A stretch of DNA of 64,000 nt, taken from NCBI GenBank assembly GCA_949316235.1, contig OX438757.1, forward strand, positions 14,006,657-14,070,656. The letters run 5' to 3'. The stretch comes from Oegoconia quadripuncta (taxonomy: Eukaryota; Arthropoda; Insecta; Lepidoptera; Autostichidae). Both the position numbers and the translations under genes were made by a program. Below are positions 13,280 through 24,600 of this stretch, piece after piece (position 1 is the stretch's first letter; every line of letters starts with the position of its first letter). The notes beneath the pieces are model-generated. The model was not told the origin of the DNA. It did not search any database and saw nothing but the letters and a program-made list of their open reading frames with translations.

Positions 13280-14600
13280 AAATCTGTAGTACTTAGTACC
13301 TACAGAGCTACGGCCTGAGATCATCAATACGGTAACGCAATCCCCTATCACTAGTGCGGACTTCCAATGAGGAGTTCCGTGGGTTATATTTTCCAATATC
13401 ATGGAGATCGTCCACGTCCTATAGGTACGTAGGAACATATTGCTTATGATCATTGTTTATTTGTTCAGCAAGCAGCTAGGTATGTCGTCGAGCTGCATTG
13501 CTTAAGAAATAAAATATGAGAACTAATATTTTGTAACGATAATTTCCCTAAATGTTTTCAATTCAAAGAAATACCCATCAATTGAACATTTTTTTAAAGA
13601 AACGCATTTTTCTTAAACTTAGCTTATTTAGTTACTTAGTTAGTAAGTACTTGCGTTTCTTACAAATGCTTAATTTTTAGCAATTGTTACTACATTTACA
13701 ACACTTTATAAAATGTTTCAAGAAAATCGCGGTTATTCGTTTTTCCGATGTCAAACCGTATTTTTCCTGGGCTAGTTACAATATCTCCACCGAAAGTCTG
13801 ATGGTGCACTGCGGTTGCCATTTTTTTGTATTCTTTAATTCTCTATTGCCATTCATCAGCAGCCATAGGGCCCCACTGCTGTTTGTGGCACAGGATTCTC
13901 TCATGACGGAGAGGGTTTTGCTATAGCCACTTTATTGCCCTAAGAAAGTAAATGTAGATATACTTTTCATCCTGTAATAAGACCAAATCAGAAATATATA
14001 TATAATAGCATGTGTGAGCAGTGCAGTTGCAAGTCAGTCAATAGTATTCGAATTCAATTCAACTATGTAATAATAGACGAAGTGGTATGTCAGGTGTATG
14101 TAACCAAAGATAATATAATCACTGTATGTAATCAAATTCTGGAGAAACGTTCAAACTCCCGCGAAACTTGTAGACTACCCCTCACAGTATCTATGGTTAA
14201 ATCTTCGCGCAGTACAGGTACACATCGACTCGACCCGTTTCTCGCCAACAGACACTCCCAGTCCGACGCGCTGTATGTGCAAACCACGAAGTTACATAAA
14301 ACTGGAAGCCACACTTGTAATACCTGCTTTAAGCCCGGAAAATTTGACACGTAGGTCTACCCCTCTCTTTCTAACACAACCGCCAGAACAGAAAGGGGAG
14401 ACTATAACGTGTATGAGATTTGAATGGGAAAGGTCTGTCAAGGTCAAACTTTTCGTCTTACTTAGTAATGTGGTAGTGTTGCCTCCGGTTTTATCTATAA
14501 CTTCATGGTGCAAACGCCATAGAAAGCATAGTCACAGAGAAGAGAGTTAGACTGTTCAGCATACTTTGTGAATTAAAGAATTATAAATTCAATTTAAAAG
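13280..14600. other. Intergenic DNA, nothing recognised
   Basis: Several short open frames overlap on both strands at 14010-14550, but they have no domain, no coherent splice structure and conflicting frames. I see no gene or repeat that I can support. Confidence 0.4.
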
Positions 14601-14606
14601 TTTATT
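14601..14606 (-). terminator. Polyadenylation signal of the hexosaminidase gene
   Basis: The plus strand reads TTTATT, i.e. AATAAA on the minus strand, about 195 bp past the stop codon at 14802-14804. It is the first canonical signal downstream. Confidence 0.5.
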
Positions 14607-14801
14607 ATATCCACGTGTCGTCGATATTCGGTAGGCTATAAATAGGTATAGGCCACAGTAAGTAGAAGCTTTTGTATAAACTTCTTTGTTTTTCTATAAT
14701 CACATCTGGATCTTATATAAACGCATCGAAATAGGACAAAATCCTACCTGTACAATAGTGATTTCAGCTAATTGACTTTATCATCTGCAATAATGTAATT
14801 A

Positions 14802-16476
14802 TTACCCACAAGTATAGGTATTATGTGTACACCACATAGACCACAGAGGAGCGACTTTCACGCCCCTCGCTACCAGCCGCGAGCGGTGCACATCGAGGCG
14901 TGCGTGCACAGGCCGCGTGGCGCCCTCCGCGCGATCTGACCACAGCCGCTCGGCCAGCGCCGCTGCGCGCGGCCATACGCGCGCGTCCAGACCTCCCGAG
15001 CTCAGCGTCGACGACCACACCGTGGCCTCTCCTCCTTCCACGCATCCCACACCTCCTCGGACCCACGGTCGGTGTTCGTACACTCTCTGCCACGAGTTGT
15101 ACGGCGCACCGCCTGCGTTCTCGTGCCACGCACCCAGACCGTCATTCAGATCCCAAGCATCCTCGTGAGATATCACTGTCCGGATCCCATTCACGTATTT
15201 CTGTGCCCACTCGGCGCTCCGTGCTTGTAAACCTAAGCTATGAGCGTAATCCTTTAAATCCGTTTTTATGTGTTCACTTAAAGGAGACGTCCAGAGTAGC
15301 GTGAGATTTGGCAATTTCGAGTTTTGCAAATGTTGAAGAGCTAATCGCGTGAATTCCAGCCAGAGCTCCATAGGTTCATTGTCTTTGAACTGTTCCTCCC
15401 AACATTTCATTGAAATCTCGGCACCACCTAGGTGAAATAAATCATCTACGCCAGTAATCCGCATGATTTCTGAGTAAATTGCTTCGAGAATTTGGTACAA
15501 GCGAGTGTTCCTTGGGTTGAGCTGTCCACATGGTGGTTCGGTACAATAGGCGGACCAGGGCTCCGCGTCGACACATTGTACGAGATCCCCGATCCCGACG
15601 GAAGTTCCCCAGCTCCAAGCGTGTCCAACGTGACCAGGCGTATCCATTTCCAATAGCACTCTTATTCCACGCAGTCTGGCGTGTTGTACTATCTTACGCA
15701 CGTCTACCATAGAATATATCGCACCTGGCCCGTAATCACCATGATGTGTAAGTTGTGGCACGCTGACCAACTGTACTGAAAACGCCTGTGAATCACTTAC
15801 ACGCCAGTGAAATGTATTTAACTTACTAGCTGCCATTGCATCGATCGTTCGGATTATATCATTTAGGGGATAGAAATTTCGCGCTGTATCGAGCATCAGA
15901 CCGCGATATCGGAATCTTGGAGTATCTTCGACATTCGCAGCCTCTAATGATAGCAAGGAATCTAGGTAAGGATCGAACCATACTAATTGCGACAGGGTCG
16001 CTAACCCACGCACTACACCACAAAAAGATTTTGCAATTATGTCTGTTATCAAGGGACTACCAACACCAGCCTGTGGCTTTAACTTCAGTATGTAACTTTC
16101 ATCGGTGTCTATTCGCATTCGGGGATCACTGCTACCGTTGACTGTGATCTGGACAGCTACGCTGCGCCAATCAGTGAAACCTTTTGAGTTTTGCTCTAAA
16201 AAGCGTAAATCTTCGCGAAACAGTTCAAAAGCGGCTTGTAAATGTTCATGAACGGCTTTTGATGGCGCTGATTTGACTTGTAGTTGAAATAAGTCTGCTC
16301 GGACGGGTACTGCTGTTGTAGATAAGCTGACCCTTCCTGTTGGCTGTGGCCAGAGTTGCATTGAAGCACACAACATGTTGCAAGTGTGTAAAGATTGTAA
16401 CTTTGACGAGCTAATTACGTGTGTTGGTATACATCGATCATTTACACATTCCCACGTCCAGAGAGGTAATGTATTT
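14802..16476 (-). CDS. fdl-like: GH20 beta-N-acetylhexosaminidase (fused-lobes-like), last exon; altered active site
   Basis: This exon gives 557 residues of a family-20 hexosaminidase, an enzyme class that removes terminal N-acetylglucosamine from glycoproteins or chitin fragments outside the cell or in the secretory pathway. Family marks in order: an N-terminal Cys motif WTWECVNDRC, LWPQPTG, YRGLMLDTARNF, HWRVSDSQ, EMDTPGHVGHAW, FHLGGAEISMKCW, GGEATVWSS, WPRAAALAERLW and a C-terminal APLWSMWCTH. The ending favours the fused-lobes branch. The frame stays open upstream of the first Met (16376) to an acceptor (CTTACGCAG) before 16476, with a stop just beyond. So Met-16376 is not the true start, and at least one upstream exon carrying the signal or anchor peptide is missing from what I could find. 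The catalytic Asp of HxGGDE is Ala (codon 15420-15422), and the usual WSE is WSS. It may be a pseudoenzyme or have shifted activity. Confidence 0.9.
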
Positions 16477-17320
16477 CTGCGTAAGAAATGACTTTAATTA
16501 AGAACTAGAAGTATCTACTACTATAGAAATTCGAGGAAAATACTTAAGGTAATGACGACCATAACAACAGTAGTAAGTACAGACCAGTGACGGCAGCAGC
16601 ACCTGGTACGGAGTTATGTTATCAAAGCTCTGAAAAAATCGTGATCCCTTAACGCGTGCGTGACGATTAGGGCAAATTATCCTATTGAAAGCTACACAAA
16701 TCTCTCGATAGGATAGCCTTATATTGTTGTAGCTGTTGGATAACAGTGGCCTTCTTTATTTGGTTGATTATGGTGAGGGTACTTACGATACAAAACCTGC
16801 TCTACAACGAAGTATAATTATGATTATGAGTAATAATGTTTTACAGAAATATCGACTAATATATCGCCACATTATTGCTTAATTTTGAGAGTTTGGCAAA
16901 CTAAACTGTAATAATATTTGAGAAACTGTCACCATTTCCGAATCGTTTGCGTTACTTCAATCAATGAATATTAAAACGATCTCTACGAAGAGCATTTCAC
17001 TAATATGCACATGCGATCGAGACATGGACACGTTTAAAAAGTTTTGACAGGCGAGATGACTTCAACTGAACTGACAAATCAATTATTTTCTAAATTTCTT
17101 TTGATGTCCACAGCACAGAGAACAATCGTAAATCTTCTTTATCTTCTCCTGTCTTTTTTGGTTTAAAGCGCTCCCACACTAGAGTCTGGCCAACGAAAGT
17201 GCATCCTGAAAAAAGACTGGAAATTCGAAAAACTATAATATGCGGTATTACTCACTGCAGCAGGAGAAAATCGTTTTGATACTTGAATTTTTTTTTGTAA
17301 TAACTACAACCAATTTGTTA
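16477..17320. other. Upstream of hexosaminidase exon, no exon found
   Basis: I searched the minus strand for a signal-peptide exon ending in a GT donor with two leftover bases, as the 14802-16476 exon requires, and found none that convinced me. It may lie further upstream within or beyond the repeats. Confidence 0.4.
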
Positions 17321-17324
17321 TTTG

Positions 17325-17800
17325 TTGTTTTACCCGACTGTCCAAGGAAGGAGGGTAATGTTTTTCGAGTGTATGTATTAATGTAAGTATGTATGTAAGA
17401 GGCCAAAATACGGAGCCCTGGGATAGGGCTGGAGTTGGAGTAGAGACCATAGGACCGTCGGGACTGGAGGCGCATCAGCTCTGCAAAGAGCTGGCGTCGC
17501 ATCTGGTAGAAGTATCGGGGAGGATCAGAGGGCTTGCAGCTATACCTGGGCCAACATATAAGTCTGGCCATACAACGTGGCAACGCCGCTAGCCTGAGTA
17601 ACATACGTTCTACCTATGACGTGAACATATATTCCAGGGCCCTTTTTTTATTATTTTACTCTTTTTAATATGTCTTTGTTAATATCTTATAAATTATGTA
17701 CTGAATTATAAAATTATGTAAATGAGTGATACTATGCAGAATGTATATGTATAGATTTCTATGTTACTTCCTGTAGCCTAAACGCCTTGACCAATTTCAA
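17325..17800 (+). mobile_element. Decayed retroelement fragments
   Basis: The piece at 17330-17375 begins with the repeat-E block TTACCCGACTGTCCAAGG. At 17400-17590 a plus-strand reading frame (EAHQLCKELASHLVEV, then QRR) resembles a degraded retroelement-associated coding tract. It ends after GGCAACGCCGCTAGCCTGAG and is frameshifted relative to what I would expect. Repeat-E sequence resumes at 17745-17800. This appears to be one element interrupted or rearranged. Confidence 0.45.
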
Positions 17801-18138
17801 AGTGCATGTACCTTTACCGTTCCATCCCGTTCCCGTGGAAATTATCTGTTTTTTACGTTCCCGTGAAAAAATCCCGTGTTTCCAATTCCCGCGGAAATTT
17901 CCCAAATTCCGTTCATAGCGGACATTTCATACCTGTAAACTATCTACCTGTCAAAGGATTTTGCCCATGGCCGGTTTTATTGATTGGCTAAGAGTATGGA
18001 CATGGAAGAATAATAATTATTCATCACATATTTTAATAGTTGTTCGGCGTTCAGAGGGACGGTTTCTGTTGTGGGGTTCATAATTTCATTTTAATTGGAT
18101 ACACATAGATGTTTACAGGCACCCAAAGAGTACGTTTA

Positions 18139-18330
18139 GTGTGCCCGCCCACGACCGACTTTTTGTAGGACCGATGAACGGTCCGATTTTTTCTTCAATA
18201 CTTTTATTACCGATATTGTGACCGATTTTTTTGTAGGAAGTGGGCGTTGAAACATTGCAATCGGTATTTCCATTTTTCTCCTACAAAAACTCCTCCTCGG
18301 TTACTGATTGTCGGCCGTGGGCGGGCAGCC
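18139..18330. mobile_element. PIF/Harbinger-like MITE
   Basis: This is a 192-bp element. Its left end GTGTGCCCGCCCACGACCGA pairs with the complement of the right end (GGCTGCCCGCCCACGGCCGA). It is flanked by TTA at 18136-18138 and 18331-18333, which fits the TWA target duplication of PIF/Harbinger. An internal sub-repeat (ACCGA, TAGGA, GACCGAT) is also present. It is non-coding. Confidence 0.7.
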
Positions 18331-18499
18331 TTAGGAACCCGAGTCCGTTGATAGGGGTGCGCCGATCTGTCCCGTGGTCCGAAACACAAAAATATCGATA
18401 ATAGCTTTGTGTCATCTACGGTAGGCATAAAAAAGGAACCATGATCCATGCTAGATAATATCTTACTTGACTGTGACGTTGGTAGGTTGCTAGGAAACT

Positions 18500-19540
18500 G
18501 TTTTTGTTTACTATCTTTGCTTTGTTTCTGTTGTTTGTTAATATTAATATATTATTTGTTATACTCTCTGGCTCTATTCACTGCTTTTTACCATGAACTT
18601 TGTAAGTTCAAAGTCATTTTCCCTATTCTCGTTTTCATTCCTTCAGAACGTAGAAGTGGTCCACCAAACTGCGGGAACTCATATTCCCCTCAGCTACAAT
18701 GCCTGGCAAGATCTCTGTAATTATCTTATGTTATGTTGTGTTTAGTACATACAACTCCATCAATTAACTGTAGGTAATGCTTCGGCCGGACCCATGCTTC
18801 ATCAAGGATCTGTGTATAAGTGTCGCTGAATGGATCAAATAAAGTTTTCTTATTCTTATTTACGTTTGTTTCATTTATTTTCAGCTATCAGTGGAAGATA
18901 TTCTGATATTTCATCATACTCCAAAGAAAGTCCATAGGCTACTCAGCTGGATAAGCATCCGTCCGAGTTATGGATACCAGCAAGTGTGCCCTGTTTGTGG
19001 AACATCCATACTAAGAGCGATGACTCATAAAATACCATTCAACAGCCCCGAAAGAAATGCTATCGTGGCACGCAAAACATGTTGACTTTGAATATCTATT
19101 TTTGTATCCTACATTGATTAAAATATTTTTAATTTTGTAGCGTTGTGATTATTAGGGCGAATACTCCGACGTGATCTTGCAAATCATGCCATGGGAGATG
19201 ATTATTTCCAATCGTAGCTTGTGATTTGCTATACACTAAGGCGGACCCCACATTGTACCGCACACCGGAGGCCTTCGGACACACTATCATGTAAAATGGG
19301 ACGCCTAACCTTACTGAACATGTCAGTTTGTAGCAAACTCCAAAAAATAAATGGATCATTTTGATTTCTATAAATAGTATAATATCGTTCCTCTCTTGTG
19401 TCTTAGTTTAGCTATCTTACAAAATCATACGCAGTGCAACGGAGTTTCATAGACATATGGGCAAACTCCTTTCAGCTTCATAGATCTTCGTAGGGTAATT
19501 CGTGTTTAGTCAGAGAGTGAGTGACATTTCGCTTTTATAT
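18500..19540. other. Intergenic DNA with possible retroelement tail
   Basis: The stretch 18770-18870 ends in ATGGATCAAATAAAGTTTTC with TTATTCTTATT, which looks like a LINE 3' end with a polyadenylation signal. The open frame at 18891-19085 follows an acceptor-like TTATTTTCAG but has no recognised domain. Nothing here can be called a gene. Confidence 0.35.
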
Positions 19541-19544
19541 GATT

Positions 19545-19835
19545 GACGACTTGTTCGGTGTAGTGGTTATAAACCCTGACTATAATTATACCAAAGGGCC
19601 GGACCCTTTGGTATAATCTAAAGGACTAAACCGAATCCCGCTAGGGGCATATTTTTCTATGATGAATACGGACATGGTGTGCCCAAGTTATGGACGTTTT
19701 CATTTATTATTTTTTGTATTATTTACAAAAAAAAATGTAAGTATTTGTGTAGTTATGTCAACCATCTGATATCCATAATACAAGCCAAGTTGCTTTAATT
19801 TGGAATTAAATGGCGATGCGCGTGTGTATGTGTAG
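19545..19835 (+). mobile_element. SINE-A
   Basis: The head is CTTGTTCGGTGTAGTGGTTA with a damaged B box (ACCGAATCCCGCTAGGGGC). A short internal inverted duplication around GGGCCGGACCCTTTGGTAT is present. The tail GTCAACCATCTGATATCC and a TGGCGATGCG variant of the 3' block complete it. It is diverged from the 13028 copy, so probably older. Confidence 0.75.
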
Positions 19836-19989
19836 ATAGAAGGATATTTTTATTTATTTATATAGATTCAGTCAATTACTATCAAGATTTTAAAGTTAAT
19901 TTTATATTAGCCTTTGATGGCGTAATGATGTTGCCGTGTGAAAAGTTTTAAAAAATCTAGGTATCCAAAAGGATAAACTTTAACAAAAT

Positions 19990-21430
19990 CTAAGGGGCTT
20001 CTTGGCTTGATGTTGCATTTATGTTTCAATTTCTTGTGTGCATTTTGAGTTCTTTTAACGGCAGAATATTGTACAGCAAAAGTCAGTGATGGTGTACAAG
20101 TGAAGGGAAGTTTAAATTAAAGTGCATGACGAAGCTTTCGGGTTTCGGTCGGACAAGAAGTCGTAAAACATACTGTCACTATAGTGAAGAATTACTACAT
20201 AACGCATATTACAGAAGAATAGACTGTATAGCCTCAGATCCCTTTGCCTTGAACATTATTGGAGAATAAACAAAAGAATAAGGCTTTTTGGCGGGAACTC
20301 GGCGAGTGAAGTAGCATTTTTCTTTATAATTCTTATAATTTGTGCATTCTAACTTTTGAAGCTTAATAATGGCAGAATATTGTGCAGCAAACGTTAGTGA
20401 TGGTGTACAAGTGAAGGGAAGTGTAAATTAAAGTGCGTAACGGAGCTTTCGGGTTCCCACAAGAAGCCGCCAAAATCTTTTGTAAAGCATTCTGCCACTT
20501 TACTGAAGAATGACTTGACCGTGCCTAGACTCTGTATACGCTAAGTATACGACGAATTACTTGTTTTGACTGAGACTGACTTACAAACTGAAGAAATAAG
20601 AGAAATAAGACATGGCTGTTATGGGCTAGATCCCTTTGCCTTCTCCTAAAGGAGAGAATGAAACCAAAAAAAAAAACAAAAGAATAAAAGGGCTTTTTGG
20701 CGGGAAGTCGGCGAGTGAAGTTGCATTTTTCTTTACAATTTTTATAATTTGTGCATTCTTACTTTTGAAGCTTAATAAAGGCAGAATATTGTGCAGCAAA
20801 CGTTAGTGATGGTGTACAAGTGAAGGGAAGTGTAAATTAAAGTGCGTAACGGAGCTTTCGGGTTCCCACAAGAAGCCGCCAAAATCTTTTGTAAAGCATT
20901 CTGCCACTTTACTGAAGAATGACTTGACCGTGACTAGACTCTGTATACGCCAAGTATACGACGAATTACTTGTTTTGACTGAGACTGACATGCAAACTGA
21001 AGAAATAAGAGAAATAAGACATGGCTGTTATGGGTTAGATCCCTTTGCCTTCTCCTAGAGGAGAGAATAAAACGAAAACAAAAGAAAAAAAATCTGTGGC
21101 AGGTGTCTTTTTGGCGGGAATTCGGTAGTGATGTTGCATTTTTTGTTTTTATTTTTTATAATTTGGGCATTCTGAGTTTCGAAAACTCAGTAATGGTGTC
21201 TATATGAAGGGTATTGTAACGAAGCTTTCGGGTTCCCACAACAAACCGTCAAAATCTTTAGTAAAGCCTTCTGCCACTTTACTGACTTGACCGACTTGCA
21301 TCTATATACGTCAAGTATACGACGAATGACTTGTTTTGACTGATAATACAGACTTCAAGCTGCAGAAATAAGATATGGCTGTATGGGCTTAGATCCCTTT
21401 GCCTTCTCAGAAGAGTAAATTAAAACAAAC
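19990..21430 (+). repeat. Head-to-tail array of four ~400-bp retroposon units (family R)
   Basis: Units lie at about 19990-20275 (degraded), 20283-20687, 20690-21088 and 21106-21430. Each begins with (C)TTTTTGGCGGGAA, passes through GAATATTGTGCAGCAAACGT, GGAGCTTTCGGGTTCCCACA and TATACGACGAATTACTTGTT, and ends with CTAGATCCCTTTGCCTTCTC, a small hairpin (TCTCCT..AGGAGA) and an A-rich tail. The linker ACAAAAGAATAA is shared between units 1-2 and 2-3, so the array grew by tandem duplication rather than separate insertions. Other copies are at 36920-37286 and 63073-64000 in the opposite orientation. I see no long reading frame and no clear tRNA-type promoter. Confidence 0.85.
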
Positions 21431-21602
21431 TAATAAGTAAAATGACAGCATTTGTTTGACATTTGCTTGATTGACAGGCAGATCTAATTCAGCCTGTGGT
21501 GGGTGACAGCCACTGAAAAAGTGATAAAAGGCGGAATTACTGTATTTCGTTATATTACTTTCATGTGCTTGCATCGTTCATTGTTATTTACCACCCCTGA
21601 AC

Positions 21603-24600
21603 ATGATGTCAACTACAGAAGGAGAACTGGATGTCGAGGTGTGCCATGAACGTGAAGAAGGAGAGGTTAGACTACATAGAAATTTTTCTGCCAAATTACG
21701 CTGCATATTTCTATTCTAATCCTGTATGAATAGCTTTCTAAGTCAATATTATTAGACATGTCTTTAATGTAATTAGTAACCTTAGATAACAGTAGAATGT
21801 CAACGACTATAATGATGAAAACTACGTGCCATTATGTCTAGTCTTACAATGTATGTGAGTGATTTGGCATTGCAGCTGGAGGACTCTGACGTCGAAGAGG
21901 GTACTTATAAACCTCTCGAGCGGCCGGAAGCCTTCAACCCGCCCTCGTTAGTCAACATGAAGATTCAGGATGAGCAGAGTGACGAGGCTTCGTCGCACGA
22001 GTCGTCAGGTTCAGAATCGGATGAGCCCCGACGATGCCCCAAAAGGAGCAAATTAAGACCCCGGATGCCACAGGCACATGCCCAGCCAGATAAAAAAGAA
22101 AAATATAATGTATGGTGCAAAGCTTTGCAGGTAAAATTGCTTTAAATATTTCAAATAAAACTAAATTGCAATGATCAAATCAATGTATTCTTGTATTTGA
22201 ATCTCTGCTGCTTCAGTCTAGCCATGGTCATTAGTGAAGGTTTGCCGGATTTCTAATAATTTGTGTACAACCTTGTGCCTGTACTGCTAAATTGTATATT
22301 GGTATAATTTTATGTCAAGCTGTTTAGTGAAGGAAAATATTAAGATTGCAGTGATAGAAGGTGTCAATGTCCATCAATCCACACAGCTATTTCAATAAAC
22401 CTCAGTGACTTCTCTATTGATCGGATTTCTTGGAATTTATGTACAAAAATCCTTGCACACTGCTTGCTCAATGGAGGTTTTTGGTCTAGAAATCCAGAAA
22501 TATCCATTGGTGTTTAAAAATACGTAATGTTATGCCAATTTTAATAGTAAACACAATAAGTTTTAAGAGACCTGAGACTTCTGGAATTCTAGCTGAACCA
22601 TTAAACAATGATATGGATATAATTGGGATAACTCCCTAGAGTATAGCCTCTATTGTGTACCCTCACTATGAAGAAAGATCTGTGCCCTGTTTAGGGACAT
22701 TTATAACCAATGGTGATAATAACATTGTGTATAAAACTTGTATTTCAGGAGGACCTTTTAACAGAAAACTTGGACTCCTGTGGTGTGACAAAGAAAATAT
22801 ACGGCGTTGAATCTTATGATTATACCATTAAATATAGATTAGATGATAATTATGTGTCTAAGAAAGTGTTTACAGACAGTCACAATCGCGATAATACCAA
22901 TCACACATCAAATAAACGGAGGTATACTGACAGAAACCGTTCTAACCATAAACGGTTAAGAGTCAATGGCAATATTGAGATGGAGAAAAGTACACCAAGG
23001 CACCTCCCAGATTTATTGGTGACTTCAGAGGATCCTATAGAGACCATTGCAAATGAAATAGCTGAGAAACTGGGTGAAGAAAAGAAGGATTTAGTCGGTA
23101 AGTGTAAATGATTGGTAACTTTTAATGCCAGATAACCTTTATAATATAATATCATTTCACAATGGATTTATTTCATGTTGTTAAGGGTTGCTTTGTATTA
23201 AAACTCTGATTACAGTTACAATACCAGAAAATGAATTGAGTTTAACAAAGCTGAAATTTTAATGTCATCTAAATAGAACAACTAGTAAAAGGGTTACAGG
23301 ATCGATGATTATTTAGCCTATAAGAAGATCTGCTGAAATGTTAATTGTAAAGTTGGATATATAGAAGATTTATTTATTTATTTAGGCTCACCAACAGAGT
23401 ATATACATCTTACAAAATCATTTAAATAAAAAATATCTGGTATGAACTCCAATTATTAACGATCACAACACAATACATGCATTACGATAACACTATAAAA
23501 CTATTATCAGGATGAGGTGTTGAATAATTGATGTATCCAACCAGAGTAAATGCTGTTTGTTCTGTAAAGTGTGATTCAGATATAAGTAAGTAATATGTCT
23601 AGGTTCTGTATTTTTAGCAGGATGCCCACATCATATTTCTTGTTGTTCAAAAGCAGCTTTATGTTGTTATTTACGTGTACCGGATATAGCAAATGAGAGT
23701 GCATTAAGCTGACAAGACTTGCATTAGCAAGTCATTAAACATTAGTTTAACGTACAAAGTTTGTCATCCTGATGTGTTGAAAGATGCCCCTCGCCTGTTA
23801 TTAAAAATAAACTAATATTTCATAAGTAATAATTTTAATTTAGCCCAATATTTGAATGTCCAGTTGGTGTAGTGGTTAGTGACCCTGTCTGCGAAACCAA
23901 TGGTTGCGGGTTCGAATCCCACGAGGGGCAAATGTTCAATGAACATTTATTCCCAAGTCATGGATGTTAATATAATTATTTATGTATGTTTATCCGTTAT
24001 CAAGTACCCATATTGCAAGTTTTGCTTAGTTTGGGACTAGATGATTGGTGTGAGTGTGTTCGAAATATTTATTGTGTTTATTTTGTATGTTACAGGAAAG
24101 ATTGTACAAGTGCTAGGTGCCAATAAAGCCATTGAAATGTACAAAGAAACAAAGAGGATAGAAGCTTATGGTGGCATGATGGTTATGGTGTGTATAAGAA
24201 ACAATAAACTGTCTGTTGGGTGTTTTAGTAATCTATTTAGTAGAGAAGTTGAGCGGAGGTGGCGCAATGTCCAAGACATACGAACTCCATACAGAAAATG
24301 CGGAGGGGATGGTATTACACACTGTCCTCACTTTATGTCTTATAAAATAAAACTTTTATATTTGATAATCGTCATCATCGTCATATCAGCCGAAAGATGT
24401 CCACTGCTGGACAAAGGCCTCCCCTAAAGATTTCCAACCTATTTGACAATAATAGTAAAAAAGTTTTTTCTTGAATTTGGAGTCGACAGGTAAATAGATA
24501 ATTATTAAATGAACTGGCGCACTTACAAGAAAATAACTTTCAATGAGTAATTGCTGCCAGTCTTCTGGGAGCTTGGGGCATATGATTGTAAGATGAATAC

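Noticed and set aside
14821..15304. Several 80-130-codon frames on both strands overlapping the hexosaminidase C-terminus
   Set aside because: GC-rich codon shadows of the real frame; no domain of their own.
17248..17604. Minus-strand 118-codon frame as a possible 5' exon of the hexosaminidase
   Set aside because: It overlaps decayed retroelement sequence and lacks a donor with the required two leftover bases.
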